A stretch of DNA of 58,743 nucleotides from Verrucomicrobia bacterium ADurb.Bin006 (lineage in GTDB: Bacteria > Verrucomicrobiota > Verrucomicrobiia > Limisphaerales > J093), in the NCBI GenBank assembly GCA_002071485.1, contig MWFF01000043.1:1-58743 (forward strand). Direction: 5' to 3'. The notes below the pieces were generated by a model. The model searched no databases and was not told where the DNA came from. It saw only the letters and a program-made list of their open reading frames with translations. The translations under genes were made by a program, and so were the position numbers. This document shows positions 36,713 to 45,789 of this stretch, in pieces. Position 1 is the first letter of the stretch. Each line of letters opens with the position of its first letter.

Positions 36713-38761
36713 ATGCAAAGTACGAAGGAAAACATTCGGATCGGTTTCTACGTTTGCCATTGCGGGCATAACATCGCCGCGATGGTGGATTGCGCCGATG
36801 TCGCCAAGTACGTCAAGGGGCTTCCCAACGTGGTGCTTTCGCGCGACTACAAGTACATGTGCTCGGATCCCGGTCAGGAACTGATCCAGAAGGACATCCG
36901 AGAGTACAAACTGAACCGCGTGGTGGTGGCGTCCTGCTCGCCTCTGCTTCACGAACACACCTTCCGCAGCGCGACGGCGGCCGGCGGCCTGAACCCGTAC
37001 TACTTTCACATGGTGAACATCCGGGAACACGATTCCTGGGTGCACACCGATCGTGGGGAAGCGACGGTGAAGGCCAAGGCGCTGGCCCATGCGGCGATCG
37101 ATCGGGTGGCATTCCACAAGGCGCTCGAGACCAAGACGGTCAAGATCAACCCCGATGCCTTGGTGGTCGGCGGCGGGATCGCGGGTATCCATGCGGCGAT
37201 GACGCTGGCCAATGCGGGCAAGAAGGTGTACCTGGTGGAACGGGAGCCGTCGATCGGCGGGCACATGGCCAAGTTCGACAAGACGTTCCCGACACTCGAT
37301 TGCGCCGCGTGCATTCTGACGCCGAAGATGTCCGAGGTCGGGGCGCACCCGAACATCACCCTGTGGAGCTACTCGGAGGTGGCGCAGGTGGACGGCTACG
37401 TGGGCAACTACAAGGTGCGGGTGAAGCGCAAGCCCCGCTACATCAGCGAGGAGCGGTGCATCGGGTGCATGGATTGCATCTCGGCGTGCGTTTTCAAGGA
37501 GCCGAAGTTCGAGGACGAGTTCAACGAGGGCCTGGGCAAGCGCAAGCCGGTCTACATTCCCTTCCCGCAGGCGACGCCCCAGATCGTCGTGATCGATCCC
37601 AACGTCTGCCTGAACTTCAAGCGGACCAAGGGCCCGGACGGCACGCCGATCGTCTCGGACAGGTGCAAGAAGACGTGCGTCGAGGCGTGCGGCGACAAGA
37701 ACGCGATCGATTTCACGCAGAAAGAGGAGATCAAAGAGATCGAGGTCGGCACGATCATCGTGGCCACGGGCTTCAAGACGTTCGATTCCAAGCGCGTTCC
37801 GGCGTACGGATACGGCATCTACAAGAACGTGTACACGGCGCTCGAGATCGAGCGGCTGGTCAACGCGTCCGGGCCGACCGGCGGCGAGGTGATCCTGCGC
37901 GAGGGCAAGAACCCCGACGGCTCGCCCAAGCATCCGAAGAGCATCGGCATCATCCATTGTGTCGGCTCGCGCGACAAGAAAACCAATGTCTGGTGTTCGC
38001 GGGTTTGCTGCATGTACTCGATGAAGCTGGCGCATTTGCTCAAGGAGCACACGGGCGCGGAGGTCTACAACTTTTACATCGACATCCGGGCGCCGGGCAA
38101 AGGCTACGAGGAGTTCTACAACAAGCTGCTGGACGAGGGTGTGCACTTCATCCGGGGACGCGTGGGCGAGGTAACCGACTGGGCTATGACGCCCGAGGAA
38201 GAGGGTAAGCTTGTGATCCGCGTCGAGGACACGCTGGCCGGCTACGTGCGGCGCATCCCGGTCGACATGGTGGTGTTGTCCAGCGGCCTCGAACCGCAGG
38301 CCGACGCCCAGGACGTGAGGCGTCTGTTCAACATGAGCTGCGGCACCGAGGGCTTCTTCCTCGAACGCCACCCGAAGCTCGCTCCGGTCAACACGTTCAC
38401 CGACGGCATCTTCATCGCCGGGGCGTGTCAGGGGCCGCGGGACATCCCGGACACCGTAGCGCAGGCGGGCGCGGCGGCGGCGGAGGCGCTTGTGTTGATC
38501 GACAAGGGCTTTGTCGAGCAAGAGCCCAACACGGCGTTCATTCTCGACGAGGAATGCTCGGGCTGCAAATCGTGCATTCCGCTCTGTCCGTACTCGGCGA
38601 TCCTGTACGACGAAACGCGAAAGAAGGCCCACATCAACGAGGCGCTGTGCAAGGGCTGCGGCACATGTGTCGCAGCGTGTCCGTCCGGATCGATTGTGCA
38701 GAACCTGTTCGAGGACGAGCAGATTTTCAGCGAGATTCAAGGAGTACTGGCTTATGACTAA
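36713..38761 (+). CDS. hdrA: Heterodisulfide reductase subunit A-like flavoprotein
   Basis: 682 residues. The N-terminal VCHCGHNIA is the Cys-x-Cys start of the HdrA N-domain. VVGGGIAGIHAAMTLANAG (about 150) binds the FAD that performs electron bifurcation. CIGCMDCISAC (about 249), ECSGCKSCIPLCP (about 613) and CKGCGTCVAACPSG (about 645) are ferredoxin-type clusters; TLDCAACILTPKM and SRVCCMYSMK are further family-conserved Cys motifs. In methanogens HdrA receives electrons from MvhD and splits them to ferredoxin and HdrBC. The stop overlaps the mvhD start by 8 bases, so the two are translationally coupled. Confidence 0.95.
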   Translation: MQSTKENIRIGFYVCHCGHNIAAMVDCADVAKYVKGLPNVVLSRDYKYMCSDPGQELIQKDIREYKLNRVVVASCSPLLHEHTFRSATAAGGLNPYYFHMVNIREHDSWVHTDRGEATVKAKALAHAAIDRVAFHKALETKTVKINPDALVVGGGIAGIHAAMTLANAGKKVYLVEREPSIGGHMAKFDKTFPTLDCAACILTPKMSEVGAHPNITLWSYSEVAQVDGYVGNYKVRVKRKPRYISEERCIGCMDCISACVFKEPKFEDEFNEGLGKRKPVYIPFPQATPQIVVIDPNVCLNFKRTKGPDGTPIVSDRCKKTCVEACGDKNAIDFTQKEEIKEIEVGTIIVATGFKTFDSKRVPAYGYGIYKNVYTALEIERLVNASGPTGGEVILREGKNPDGSPKHPKSIGIIHCVGSRDKKTNVWCSRVCCMYSMKLAHLLKEHTGAEVYNFYIDIRAPGKGYEEFYNKLLDEGVHFIRGRVGEVTDWAMTPEEEGKLVIRVEDTLAGYVRRIPVDMVVLSSGLEPQADAQDVRRLFNMSCGTEGFFLERHPKLAPVNTFTDGIFIAGACQGPRDIPDTVAQAGAAAAEALVLIDKGFVEQEPNTAFILDEECSGCKSCIPLCPYSAILYDETRKKAHINEALCKGCGTCVAACPSGSIVQNLFEDEQIFSEIQGVLAYD

Positions 38762-39305
38762 GGAATGGCGACCGCGGATTGTGGCGTTTTTTTGCAATTG
38801 GTGCACCTACACGGCGGCCGATCTGGCCGGGGTGTCGCGCATGAAGTACGCTTCGAATGTCCGCGTGATCCGGCTCATGTGTTCCGGGCGGGTCGACCCG
38901 CAGTTTGTTCTGGACGCGCTGACGCGCGGGGCGGATGGCGTGCTGATCGGCGGGTGTCATCCCGGGGATTGCCACTACGCCGAGGGAAACTACAAGATGT
39001 TGCGTCGGTTCCAACTGCTCAAGCGCCTGCTCCGGGACATGGGGATCGAGGAGGAACGGGTGCGCCTCGAGTGGATTTCGGCCGCCGAAGGGGACAAGGT
39101 CAAGGCGGTCATCAACGAAATGACCGATCAACTGCTGAAGGTTGGCCCGCTGGGCTTGCCGCAACGGTTTGAAGAATGGGACAAGGAGGTCACCCGTCTG
39201 GAGGAGGAAATCCGCGGCGGGGACGCAGCGGGGGCTGGATGCGCCTGCGCTGCGAAGCTGCAGAAGCCCGCTGCAGCCTCGAAATCGGAGGTGGCTCATG
39301 TCTAA
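38754..39305 (+). CDS. mvhD: F420-non-reducing hydrogenase iron-sulfur subunit D-like protein
   Basis: 183 residues. FFCNWCTYTAADLAG (C14, C17), LMCSGRVDP (C43) and GGCHPGDCHY (C68, C73) bind the [2Fe-2S] cluster that links the hydrogenase to HdrA. Start ATG at 38754 within the end of hdrA. The last ~45 residues are charged and then Ala/Cys-rich (AAGAGCACAAK), longer than typical ~140-residue MvhD. The stop overlaps the mvhG start by 8 bases. Confidence 0.93.
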   Translation: MTKEWRPRIVAFFCNWCTYTAADLAGVSRMKYASNVRVIRLMCSGRVDPQFVLDALTRGADGVLIGGCHPGDCHYAEGNYKMLRRFQLLKRLLRDMGIEEERVRLEWISAAEGDKVKAVINEMTDQLLKVGPLGLPQRFEEWDKEVTRLEEEIRGGDAAGAGCACAAKLQKPAAASKSEVAHV

Positions 39306-40272
39306 ACCCAAAGTCGCGTTTTACTGGTGCGCCTCGTGCGGAGGCTGCGAAGAGACCATCGTCGACCTGGCCGAGGATATACTGGGGATCGTCGAGAAGG
39401 TGGACATCGTCCTCTGGCCTGTGGCGATGGATTTCAAGTACAAGGACATCGAGGCAATGCCCGACAAGTCCATTGCGGCCACTCTGCTCAACGGGGCTAT
39501 TCGCACCACCGAGCAGGAAGAGATGGCCCACATGCTGCGCCGGAAGAGCCAGTACTTGATCGCCTACGGGGCCTGCGCCCACCTGGGGGGCATCCCCGGC
39601 CTGAGCAATCAGTTCTCGCGCGAGCACATGCTCAAGTTCAATTACGAGGATGCCCCGAGCATGGCGAATCCCAAGAAGACGCGCCCGCAATTGAAGTTTG
39701 CGGACGGCGGTCGCGAGCCGACTCTGCCGGAACTTCACCACGTGGTCCGGACACTGGACCAGGTGGTCGAGGTTGACTACTACGTGCCGGGATGTCCGCC
39801 CACGCCCAAGCTGACGAATGTGGCGGTGACGGCCCTGCTCGAGAACCGGCTGCCACCCAAAGGCTCGGTGATTGCGCCGGACATCGCGTTGTGCGACGAG
39901 TGCCCGCGGAAGGCCTCGAAACCGGTGAACACGAGCTTCACGGAGTTCAAACGGCCCCATCAGAAACTGATGGACCCCAACCTCTGCTTGCTGGCTCAGG
40001 GCATCGTCTGCATGGGGCCCAGCACGCGCAGCGGTTGCGAGGCCGCCTGCATTCGGGGAGGAATGCCGTGCACCGGGTGTTTTGGTCCGACCTCGCGCGT
40101 GCGCGACCAGGGACTGAAGATTCTGTCGTCCCTCTGTTCGAACGTTGCGCCGAAGGAAAACGGCGAGATCGACAAGGTGCTCGAGGGGATTCCCGATCCG
40201 GTGGGCACGTTCTACCGCTACGGACTTGCGAAGAGCTTGATGCGCCGTAAAGTCAATTTGCCGGTCAAATAA
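39298..40272 (+). CDS. mvhG: [NiFe]-hydrogenase small subunit (MvhG-like)
   Basis: 324 residues. WCASCGGCEETIVDL (C11, C14, C17) gives the proximal-cluster Cys pair, with YGACAHLGG and VPGCPPTP completing it. CDECPRK and the C-terminal GCEAACIRGGMPCTGCFGPT supply the medial/distal cluster ligands. No twin-Arg signal peptide, so it is a cytoplasmic group 3 enzyme (3c in the HydDB style of naming; assigned here from neighbours). It carries electrons from the NiFe site towards MvhD. It is translationally coupled to mvhD, and mvhA follows after 11 bases. Confidence 0.95.
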   Translation: MSKPKVAFYWCASCGGCEETIVDLAEDILGIVEKVDIVLWPVAMDFKYKDIEAMPDKSIAATLLNGAIRTTEQEEMAHMLRRKSQYLIAYGACAHLGGIPGLSNQFSREHMLKFNYEDAPSMANPKKTRPQLKFADGGREPTLPELHHVVRTLDQVVEVDYYVPGCPPTPKLTNVAVTALLENRLPPKGSVIAPDIALCDECPRKASKPVNTSFTEFKRPHQKLMDPNLCLLAQGIVCMGPSTRSGCEAACIRGGMPCTGCFGPTSRVRDQGLKILSSLCSNVAPKENGEIDKVLEGIPDPVGTFYRYGLAKSLMRRKVNLPVK

Positions 40273-40283
40273 GGTCACCCGCT

Positions 40284-41813
40284 ATGGAACAAGCTGTCAA
40301 AGACGTATTCAACCAGGGGGCGGCGCGCGCCAACGCGGCCTATCAGATGGGGCGGCGGCGGTTCACCGTCGAGCCTATCACCCGCCTCGAAGGACACGGC
40401 AAGATCGACATCTTCCTCGACGACAAGGGCGACGTCGAGCGCGCCTACATGCAGGTCCCCGAGCTGCGCGGCTTCGAGGTGTTCAGCATCGGCAGGCCGG
40501 CGGAGGACATGCCGCAAATCACCAGCCGCATTTGCGGAGTGTGTCCCACGGCCCACCACATGGCCTCGGTCAAGTGCCTGGATGATTTGTACAAAGTCGA
40601 GCCCACCTCGCCCGGACGGAAGATTCGCGAGCTGGTCTACAACGGTTTCCTGTTCGAAGACCATGCCCTGCACGTCTTCGTCCTGGGCGGTCCGGATTTC
40701 ATCGTCGGCCCGGAAGCGCCACCGGCGGAGCGGAACATTGTCGGGGTGATTGGCAAGGTCGGCCTCGAGGCCGGCAAGAGAGTTATCACCATGCGGCGTC
40801 GGGTGCGGGAGTTGACCGCCTATTTTGGCGGGAAGGTGGTGCACCCGGTGCTTGGGCTGCCCGGCGGCGTCAGCAAGCCGCTCGATCCGGCGGATTTGCC
40901 CAAGTTCAAGCAGTTGGCCAAGGACGCCGTCGAGTTCGCGGAGTGGACGGTGGACGTGCTCAAGAAGATCGTACTCGGGAATCCGGAGTACGTGAAGATG
41001 ATCACATCCGACGCTTACACCCATAAGACCTGCTACATGGGGATGGTCGACGAGCAGAACCGGCTGAATTTCTACGACGGCAAGCTGCGAGTCGTGGACT
41101 GCAACGGGAAGGAAATCTGCAAGTTCACGCCCCATGAGTATCGCGACTATGTGGCCGAGCACGTCGAACCGTGGAGCTACATGAAGTTCACCTTCCTCAA
41201 GCCGCGCGGCTGGATGGATTTTGTGGAGGGGCCCGACACCAGTGTGTATTCGGTGGCGCCGCTTGCGCGCCTGAACGCGGCTGATGGCCTGGGGACGCCC
41301 AAAGCCCAGGCCGCCCTCGAGGAGTTCTTCAAGGCCCTGGGCGGCAAACCCGTCCATCATACCCTTGCCAACCACCTCGCGCGCGCTATCGAGATGATCT
41401 TCGCCGCCGAGAGGATGGAACAACTCGTGAACGATCCGGAAATCACCAGCCCGGATGTCCGACGCATCCCGACCAGCGTGCCCAAGGAAGGCATCGGCGT
41501 GGTCGAAGCCCCGCGCGGCACGCTGTTCCATCACTACCAGACCGACGAACGGGGTTTGATCACAATGGCGAACCTGATTGTCGCCACGCAGAATAACGCG
41601 GCGCGGATCGCGATGAGCGTCGAGCGAGCCGCCAAGGGCCTGATCAAGGGCGGCAAGGTCACCGAAGGGCTCCTGAATAAGGTCGAGATGGCGTTCCGCG
41701 CCTACGATCCCTGTTTGGGCTGCGCCACCCATTCGCTCCCGGGTCATCTGCCCCTGTCGGTCAACATCTACGATCGCGATCGAACGCTGGTGCGCCGGCT
41801 CGAACAACCCTGA
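40284..41813 (+). CDS. mvhA: [NiFe]-hydrogenase large subunit (MvhA-like)
   Basis: 509 residues, carrying the NiFe(CN)2CO active site. RICGVCPTAHH (C84, C87) and DPCLGCATH (C477, C480, His483) provide the four Cys ligands. The 26 residues after the His are the C-terminal peptide normally removed by a maturation protease, and such a protease is encoded 207 bases downstream. PITRLEGHGKIDIF is the N-terminal signature of group 3 enzymes. It oxidises or evolves H2 in the cytoplasm. It is last of the six-gene hdr-mvh set. hyp maturation genes are not in the window. Confidence 0.96.
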   Translation: MEQAVKDVFNQGAARANAAYQMGRRRFTVEPITRLEGHGKIDIFLDDKGDVERAYMQVPELRGFEVFSIGRPAEDMPQITSRICGVCPTAHHMASVKCLDDLYKVEPTSPGRKIRELVYNGFLFEDHALHVFVLGGPDFIVGPEAPPAERNIVGVIGKVGLEAGKRVITMRRRVRELTAYFGGKVVHPVLGLPGGVSKPLDPADLPKFKQLAKDAVEFAEWTVDVLKKIVLGNPEYVKMITSDAYTHKTCYMGMVDEQNRLNFYDGKLRVVDCNGKEICKFTPHEYRDYVAEHVEPWSYMKFTFLKPRGWMDFVEGPDTSVYSVAPLARLNAADGLGTPKAQAALEEFFKALGGKPVHHTLANHLARAIEMIFAAERMEQLVNDPEITSPDVRRIPTSVPKEGIGVVEAPRGTLFHHYQTDERGLITMANLIVATQNNAARIAMSVERAAKGLIKGGKVTEGLLNKVEMAFRAYDPCLGCATHSLPGHLPLSVNIYDRDRTLVRRLEQP

Positions 41814-42020
41814 GGCCACTGACAGTGGCGCGGCCCGTCGGCGCGCCTCGATCAATCGCCGGTCCCGAGTTCGATCACGCGGGGAGATCGGGACGGGGGG
41901 CTGCTTGCCGAGCCGGTCGAGGCTGTGGCCCGACGTCTTTCCGCGCCAGAGGCCGGATCGGGTTCAGCTCGGAGTCTGTGAGCGATCCGAGCTGGGGCGC
42001 CATGGCGATCTGAGCGTTGC

Positions 42021-42557
42021 ATGTCAATCCCTTACATAATGGACAACGCCACGTCATTTGCGGCGCCGCGAACCGAGCCGGCCGGACAGCGCATTCTGGT
42101 TCTTGGTTTGGGGAATGACATTCTCTGCGACGATGCGATCGGGCTGCGGGTGGTGCGCGAGGTCCGGCGCCGACTCCGCCCCGATGAGGAGATCGAGGTC
42201 GAGGAAACCGAGGAGATGGGATTGTGCCTGCTGGATTACATCAGCGGCTATCGCGGACTGGTTCTGGTCGACTCGATCCAGCGGGGGACTCTTCCCGCGG
42301 GTGAGATTCACGAAATCCGGGCTGACGATCTCCGGACGCTGTCGTACTCCGCGCCGCATTTCTTGGGGATAGGCGAAACGCTGGCACTGGGGCGGGAGCT
42401 GGGGCTGCCAATGCCCGACATGATCCGCATCCTCGCGATCGAGGTCGAGGAACCGCACTTATTGAGCACCGAGATGACACCGCCTCTCCAGCGGGCATTG
42501 CCCGACCTGGTCCAACGCGTTCTCACTACCGCGCGCGGGCTGGCAGAGCAGCGCTGA
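42021..42557 (+). CDS. Hydrogenase maturation protease
   Basis: 178 residues. LVLGLGNDILCDDAIGLRVV is the HycI/HyaD/HoxW signature, with the Asp/Glu residues that bind Ni in the immature large subunit. LVLVDSIQRG is the second conserved motif. It cuts the C-terminal peptide from the large subunit after Ni insertion, here presumably the 26-residue MvhA tail. ATGs at 42021 and 42039 are both possible; neither has a strong ribosome binding site. Its last 32 bases overlap the end of the convergent transpeptidase/glycosidase gene. Confidence 0.9.
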   Translation: MSIPYIMDNATSFAAPRTEPAGQRILVLGLGNDILCDDAIGLRVVREVRRRLRPDEEIEVEETEEMGLCLLDYISGYRGLVLVDSIQRGTLPAGEIHEIRADDLRTLSYSAPHFLGIGETLALGRELGLPMPDMIRILAIEVEEPHLLSTEMTPPLQRALPDLVQRVLTTARGLAEQR

Positions 42558-45500
42558 TCTCTCCTTCGACGAAGCCCGCCGCGTTTGTTGTGGCACTCGA
42601 GGGTGCGGTCCAGGTTACTCGCCAGCCGTGCTTCTGCCGATCGATCCGCGTCGATGCTCCTGTCGACACCGCGTCGCGGTCCGTGAAAAGATCGACCGGA
42701 TAGCTGCGTCCGGGCAATCCCTCGACCCGCATGCGCCACGCCTGGCCTTCGAGTCCGGCACGGATCACGCGCAGATTGCGGCTGACGGCTCCGGGTGTGA
42801 GCGGGTCATCCAGCGGCATCCATTCGATGCCATCCGCGTGCCGGAGGCGGAGCGTGTGTTTGCCGGCGCAGTGGGGCAGGGTGATTCGCATTCGGGTTGC
42901 GGCGGGCGACTCCTGGATATGACATGCGTGTGGCCGGCCATCAAGGGTGACGGACCAGAGCTTTGCGCCTGCGGGTAGATGGGGCGCCAGGACAACCGTC
43001 GCGCCTCCCGGCCAATCGAGATCGAGGCTGAGCTGGAACTCGTGTCTGTCCTTCTTCAATCCGAGGGACAACACGCCCGGGCCGCAGGGAATGCGGGTCA
43101 CGCGCAGGGTGTCCCAGGCCGGAGGCAGCGTGGGGGCCAATTCGATGCGTCGTGACGGAACATCGACATCGAGTCCCAGGAGGCCGTCGAAGAAGCCGTT
43201 GACCAGGGCCAGTTCGGAGAACATCTGATGCGGCACGCCCTCGTCCAACCTCCGGAAACAGCGCCCATCCAGGACCTCGGGCATCGGGCCGAGTCCGTCC
43301 AGCGTCCGGGCCCGCACCATGGCCAGCCAAGTGCGATACGCCTCGATGCCGCGCTCGTGTCGGTAGTCGGCGACGATCACTCCGGCATTCCAGACGGGCC
43401 AGACTGAACCCGACTGATAGTGTTGCGGATCGTAGTTTGAATCCGACAAAACGAGACTGCGCACTCCCCAGTCCGTTCGAAAGTCCGCGCCAGCCATCCG
43501 TTCGAGCGCGCGCCGGACGCGGTCTGGCGGGAACTCACCCAGCCAGAAGCTGAGGGCTTGATGGGGGACGAGCGACTTGAGGGGCTGGCCTTGGCGGTCC
43601 AATCCCCAGATGTAGGCGCCGAGCGTGTGATCCCACAAGCCGGCCTGGATGGAGGCTCCGGCCTGCGCGGCGGCGGCGTGGCAACGCGCGGCGAGGTCGG
43701 GTTCATTCAACGCGCTGGCCAATCGTTCCAGGCCGCGCAGGGCCCGCACCCACATGCCCTGGAGCTGCGTGTCTTTCCAGACGGCGACCGAGCTTTCCGA
43801 GGACCCCCAGTCGCCGGGCTCGATGCGCATCAGGCCGTCCGCCGGGTCCATGGCCGCGAAGCACCAATCCAGCGTGCGGCGGATGCGCGGCCACTCGGCG
43901 CGGAGGAAGTCGAGATCGCCGGTCGCGCGATAGTAATCTCCGTAGGCGAACAGATAGTAGACGGGGCCGTCACTGTGCATGTAGGCATACGGGAACTCGC
44001 GGAAGTAATTGGTCCAGAACGGGAGGCTCTGCACGACCTCATGCGCCGTCTTGCCACTGGCGTGTTGAAAGCGTTGGAGGAATCGCAGCGCCTCCCGGAT
44101 GTGCCCGGACATTCCCAGCCAGTGGTACGCGCACGCGGTCAGGGTCGGTTCCTCGAAGAACCAGCAGTATTTCGGGCGCGTCCCCTGGCCGGAGGCACTG
44201 TAACCCGACACGAGGCCGCAGCCGAGGTAGGGGTTGCAGACGCGGAGCTGGTCGAGCGAAATCGCGCTCCAACGCAGCGCATCGTTCACCTCGGCATTGG
44301 GTGTCTCCACATGAGGCGCCCGCTCGATCACGCGGGCCGAATGCCGCATGGACTCGCGATACAGGCCGCCCCCATCGGAGAGAAGCCGGTCGATCACACG
44401 TGGCGCGCCGGGGCGCGCCGGGCAGCCCAAGGCCACGGCGATCGGTGTGTGGCGCCGTTCTGCCTGGCGATGGGACAGTCGGAAGCGGATTTCGTGAATC
44501 CCGTTCTCGTCCGTGCGATGGGCGGTGGCCGTCGGGCTGGACACACGCAGCTCCAGTTGCCTGCCGGGCTCGCGGACGACCGCCTCGCCTCGTGCTGAAT
44601 CCCAGGACCAATCGAGCGGGTGCGTTGCGGAGAGGTGCATGGGCGCCAGCACCGGACGGAATCGCAGCGCCAAGTCGAGATCGCGTCGCCCGTCGAGGTC
44701 GAGCAGCAGCATCATGCCGGGCTGCGAGCGCGGGACGAACCAGGTGAGGGTAAGGCGCCAGTCGCCGCCATCGTACACGGTCTGCGCCATATGCGGGGTG
44801 GCGACGTGGCGTGAGGCGAACGGGCGCAGGTCGGCAAGGGGTCCATCGTCGTGGGCAAGACAGAGCGTCCAGCCATCGAAGAGTTTGAACGGGTAAGCCC
44901 AGCCTTCGACCCCGTGTGCGAGGCTGCCCCAGACGCCCGCGTGTTCGCCCAGCGCTTCGAAGTGTTGTTCGGGCGACGCCTGGCTCTCGAGCACCAGAGG
45001 TCCGCGTTCGAGGGGAAACCGCGGCATCGCGGCCCGACCAGCGCGGTCAGCCTTGGATTTGCCCAATGGGTGTTGGGCGTCGGCAGGCCATTCAGGGTCA
45101 GGGCTGTCTGGCGCTGATCCGAGGACGATGACCGGATTGGCATTGGCGTCGAGCCGGCGAAGCAGCGCCATCAAGCGGGCCCGATCGAGCGCCACGCAAC
45201 CGGCTGTGGCGTTCTGGCCGTCGCCGTCCCAGACGTGGATAAAGATCGCGCTGCCGCGGCCCGGCACAATCGGCGCGGTGTTGTATTCGATGACGATGCC
45301 TGCATCGTAAAGCCCGTTGTTCAGGAGCATTTTTTCGCACGACACGCCCGCCGGCCTGCCCTGGACCCAACGGTTGTACACTGGCGACGCGGGATCATCG
45401 ACCCAGTAGTCGTTGTCGGTCGCCTGACGGTACTCGAGACCTGTCGACAGCGCAGGTGGCCGCCCAAAGGCCAGGCCGAGCCGAAACACACCCGACGGAG

Positions 45501-45789
45501 TGCGGCCATCGCCCTCGCGTTTCTCGCCCAACGGGGCGAAGCCGTTCCGTCCGATCACCGCGGGCCAAGGCCCAGCGGTCCGACGCCAACCATTGGCCGA
45601 CCGTTCCCAGGCGGTGAGCGTGGTGTGGAATCCACGTGTCGGGCGGACCACAATCGCTTGTCGCGCCCGAGCGGGAAGCCGATCGGGTGGCGGTTCAACG
45701 GCGTGGCGGGGTGCGGCGCTGGCGGAGAGGGAAAGTGACAGGACTGTCACCGCGGCACGAAGCAGCCGGGTTGCGCGGCTGTATTTCAT
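42526..45789 (-). CDS. Secreted L,D-transpeptidase (YkuD) fused to an (alpha/alpha)6-barrel glycosidase
   Basis: 1,087 residues with a signal peptide (MKYSRATRLLRAAVTVLSL, cleavage near SASAAPR). Residues ~30-225 are a YkuD-type domain: REGDGRTPSGVFRLG and FIHVWDGDGQ with TAGCVALDRARL, giving His and the Cys nucleophile in the T-A-G-C variant. A linker at ~225-260 leads to ~850 residues resembling six-hairpin glycosidases (glycogen-debranching/GH63-like): YMHSDGPVYYLFAYGDYYRA, GDWGSSESSVAVWKDTQLQG and HYQSGSVWPVWNAGVI, with a beta-sandwich C-terminus. The catalytic acids cannot be assigned confidently. The pairing is unusual and suggests a periplasmic or surface enzyme acting on cell-wall or storage glycans. 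Its ATG overlaps the stop of the symporter remnant. Confidence 0.75.
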   Translation of the reverse strand: MKYSRATRLLRAAVTVLSLSLSASAAPRHAVEPPPDRLPARARQAIVVRPTRGFHTTLTAWERSANGWRRTAGPWPAVIGRNGFAPLGEKREGDGRTPSGVFRLGLAFGRPPALSTGLEYRQATDNDYWVDDPASPVYNRWVQGRPAGVSCEKMLLNNGLYDAGIVIEYNTAPIVPGRGSAIFIHVWDGDGQNATAGCVALDRARLMALLRRLDANANPVIVLGSAPDSPDPEWPADAQHPLGKSKADRAGRAAMPRFPLERGPLVLESQASPEQHFEALGEHAGVWGSLAHGVEGWAYPFKLFDGWTLCLAHDDGPLADLRPFASRHVATPHMAQTVYDGGDWRLTLTWFVPRSQPGMMLLLDLDGRRDLDLALRFRPVLAPMHLSATHPLDWSWDSARGEAVVREPGRQLELRVSSPTATAHRTDENGIHEIRFRLSHRQAERRHTPIAVALGCPARPGAPRVIDRLLSDGGGLYRESMRHSARVIERAPHVETPNAEVNDALRWSAISLDQLRVCNPYLGCGLVSGYSASGQGTRPKYCWFFEEPTLTACAYHWLGMSGHIREALRFLQRFQHASGKTAHEVVQSLPFWTNYFREFPYAYMHSDGPVYYLFAYGDYYRATGDLDFLRAEWPRIRRTLDWCFAAMDPADGLMRIEPGDWGSSESSVAVWKDTQLQGMWVRALRGLERLASALNEPDLAARCHAAAAQAGASIQAGLWDHTLGAYIWGLDRQGQPLKSLVPHQALSFWLGEFPPDRVRRALERMAGADFRTDWGVRSLVLSDSNYDPQHYQSGSVWPVWNAGVIVADYRHERGIEAYRTWLAMVRARTLDGLGPMPEVLDGRCFRRLDEGVPHQMFSELALVNGFFDGLLGLDVDVPSRRIELAPTLPPAWDTLRVTRIPCGPGVLSLGLKKDRHEFQLSLDLDWPGGATVVLAPHLPAGAKLWSVTLDGRPHACHIQESPAATRMRITLPHCAGKHTLRLRHADGIEWMPLDDPLTPGAVSRNLRVIRAGLEGQAWRMRVEGLPGRSYPVDLFTDRDAVSTGASTRIDRQKHGWRVTWTAPSSATTNAAGFVEGEISAALPARAR

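Noticed and set aside
35573..38806. 1,077-codon minus-strand frame opposite hdrB-hdrA
   Set aside because: His/Arg/Val-biased composition typical of antisense to a GC-rich gene; the plus strand carries complete Hdr motifs.
35187..41813. Reading the Hdr/Mvh genes as evidence that the sequence is from a methanogen
   Set aside because: The same window has LpxC-FabZ, MreBCD, PBP2, MutS, DnaG and Dxs of bacterial type and no archaeal genes.
41825..42013. 62-codon frame between mvhA and the maturation protease
   Set aside because: Low-complexity Arg/Gly-rich translation with no start signal; the short palindrome GCCACTGACAGTGGC right after mvhA is better read as a small hairpin.
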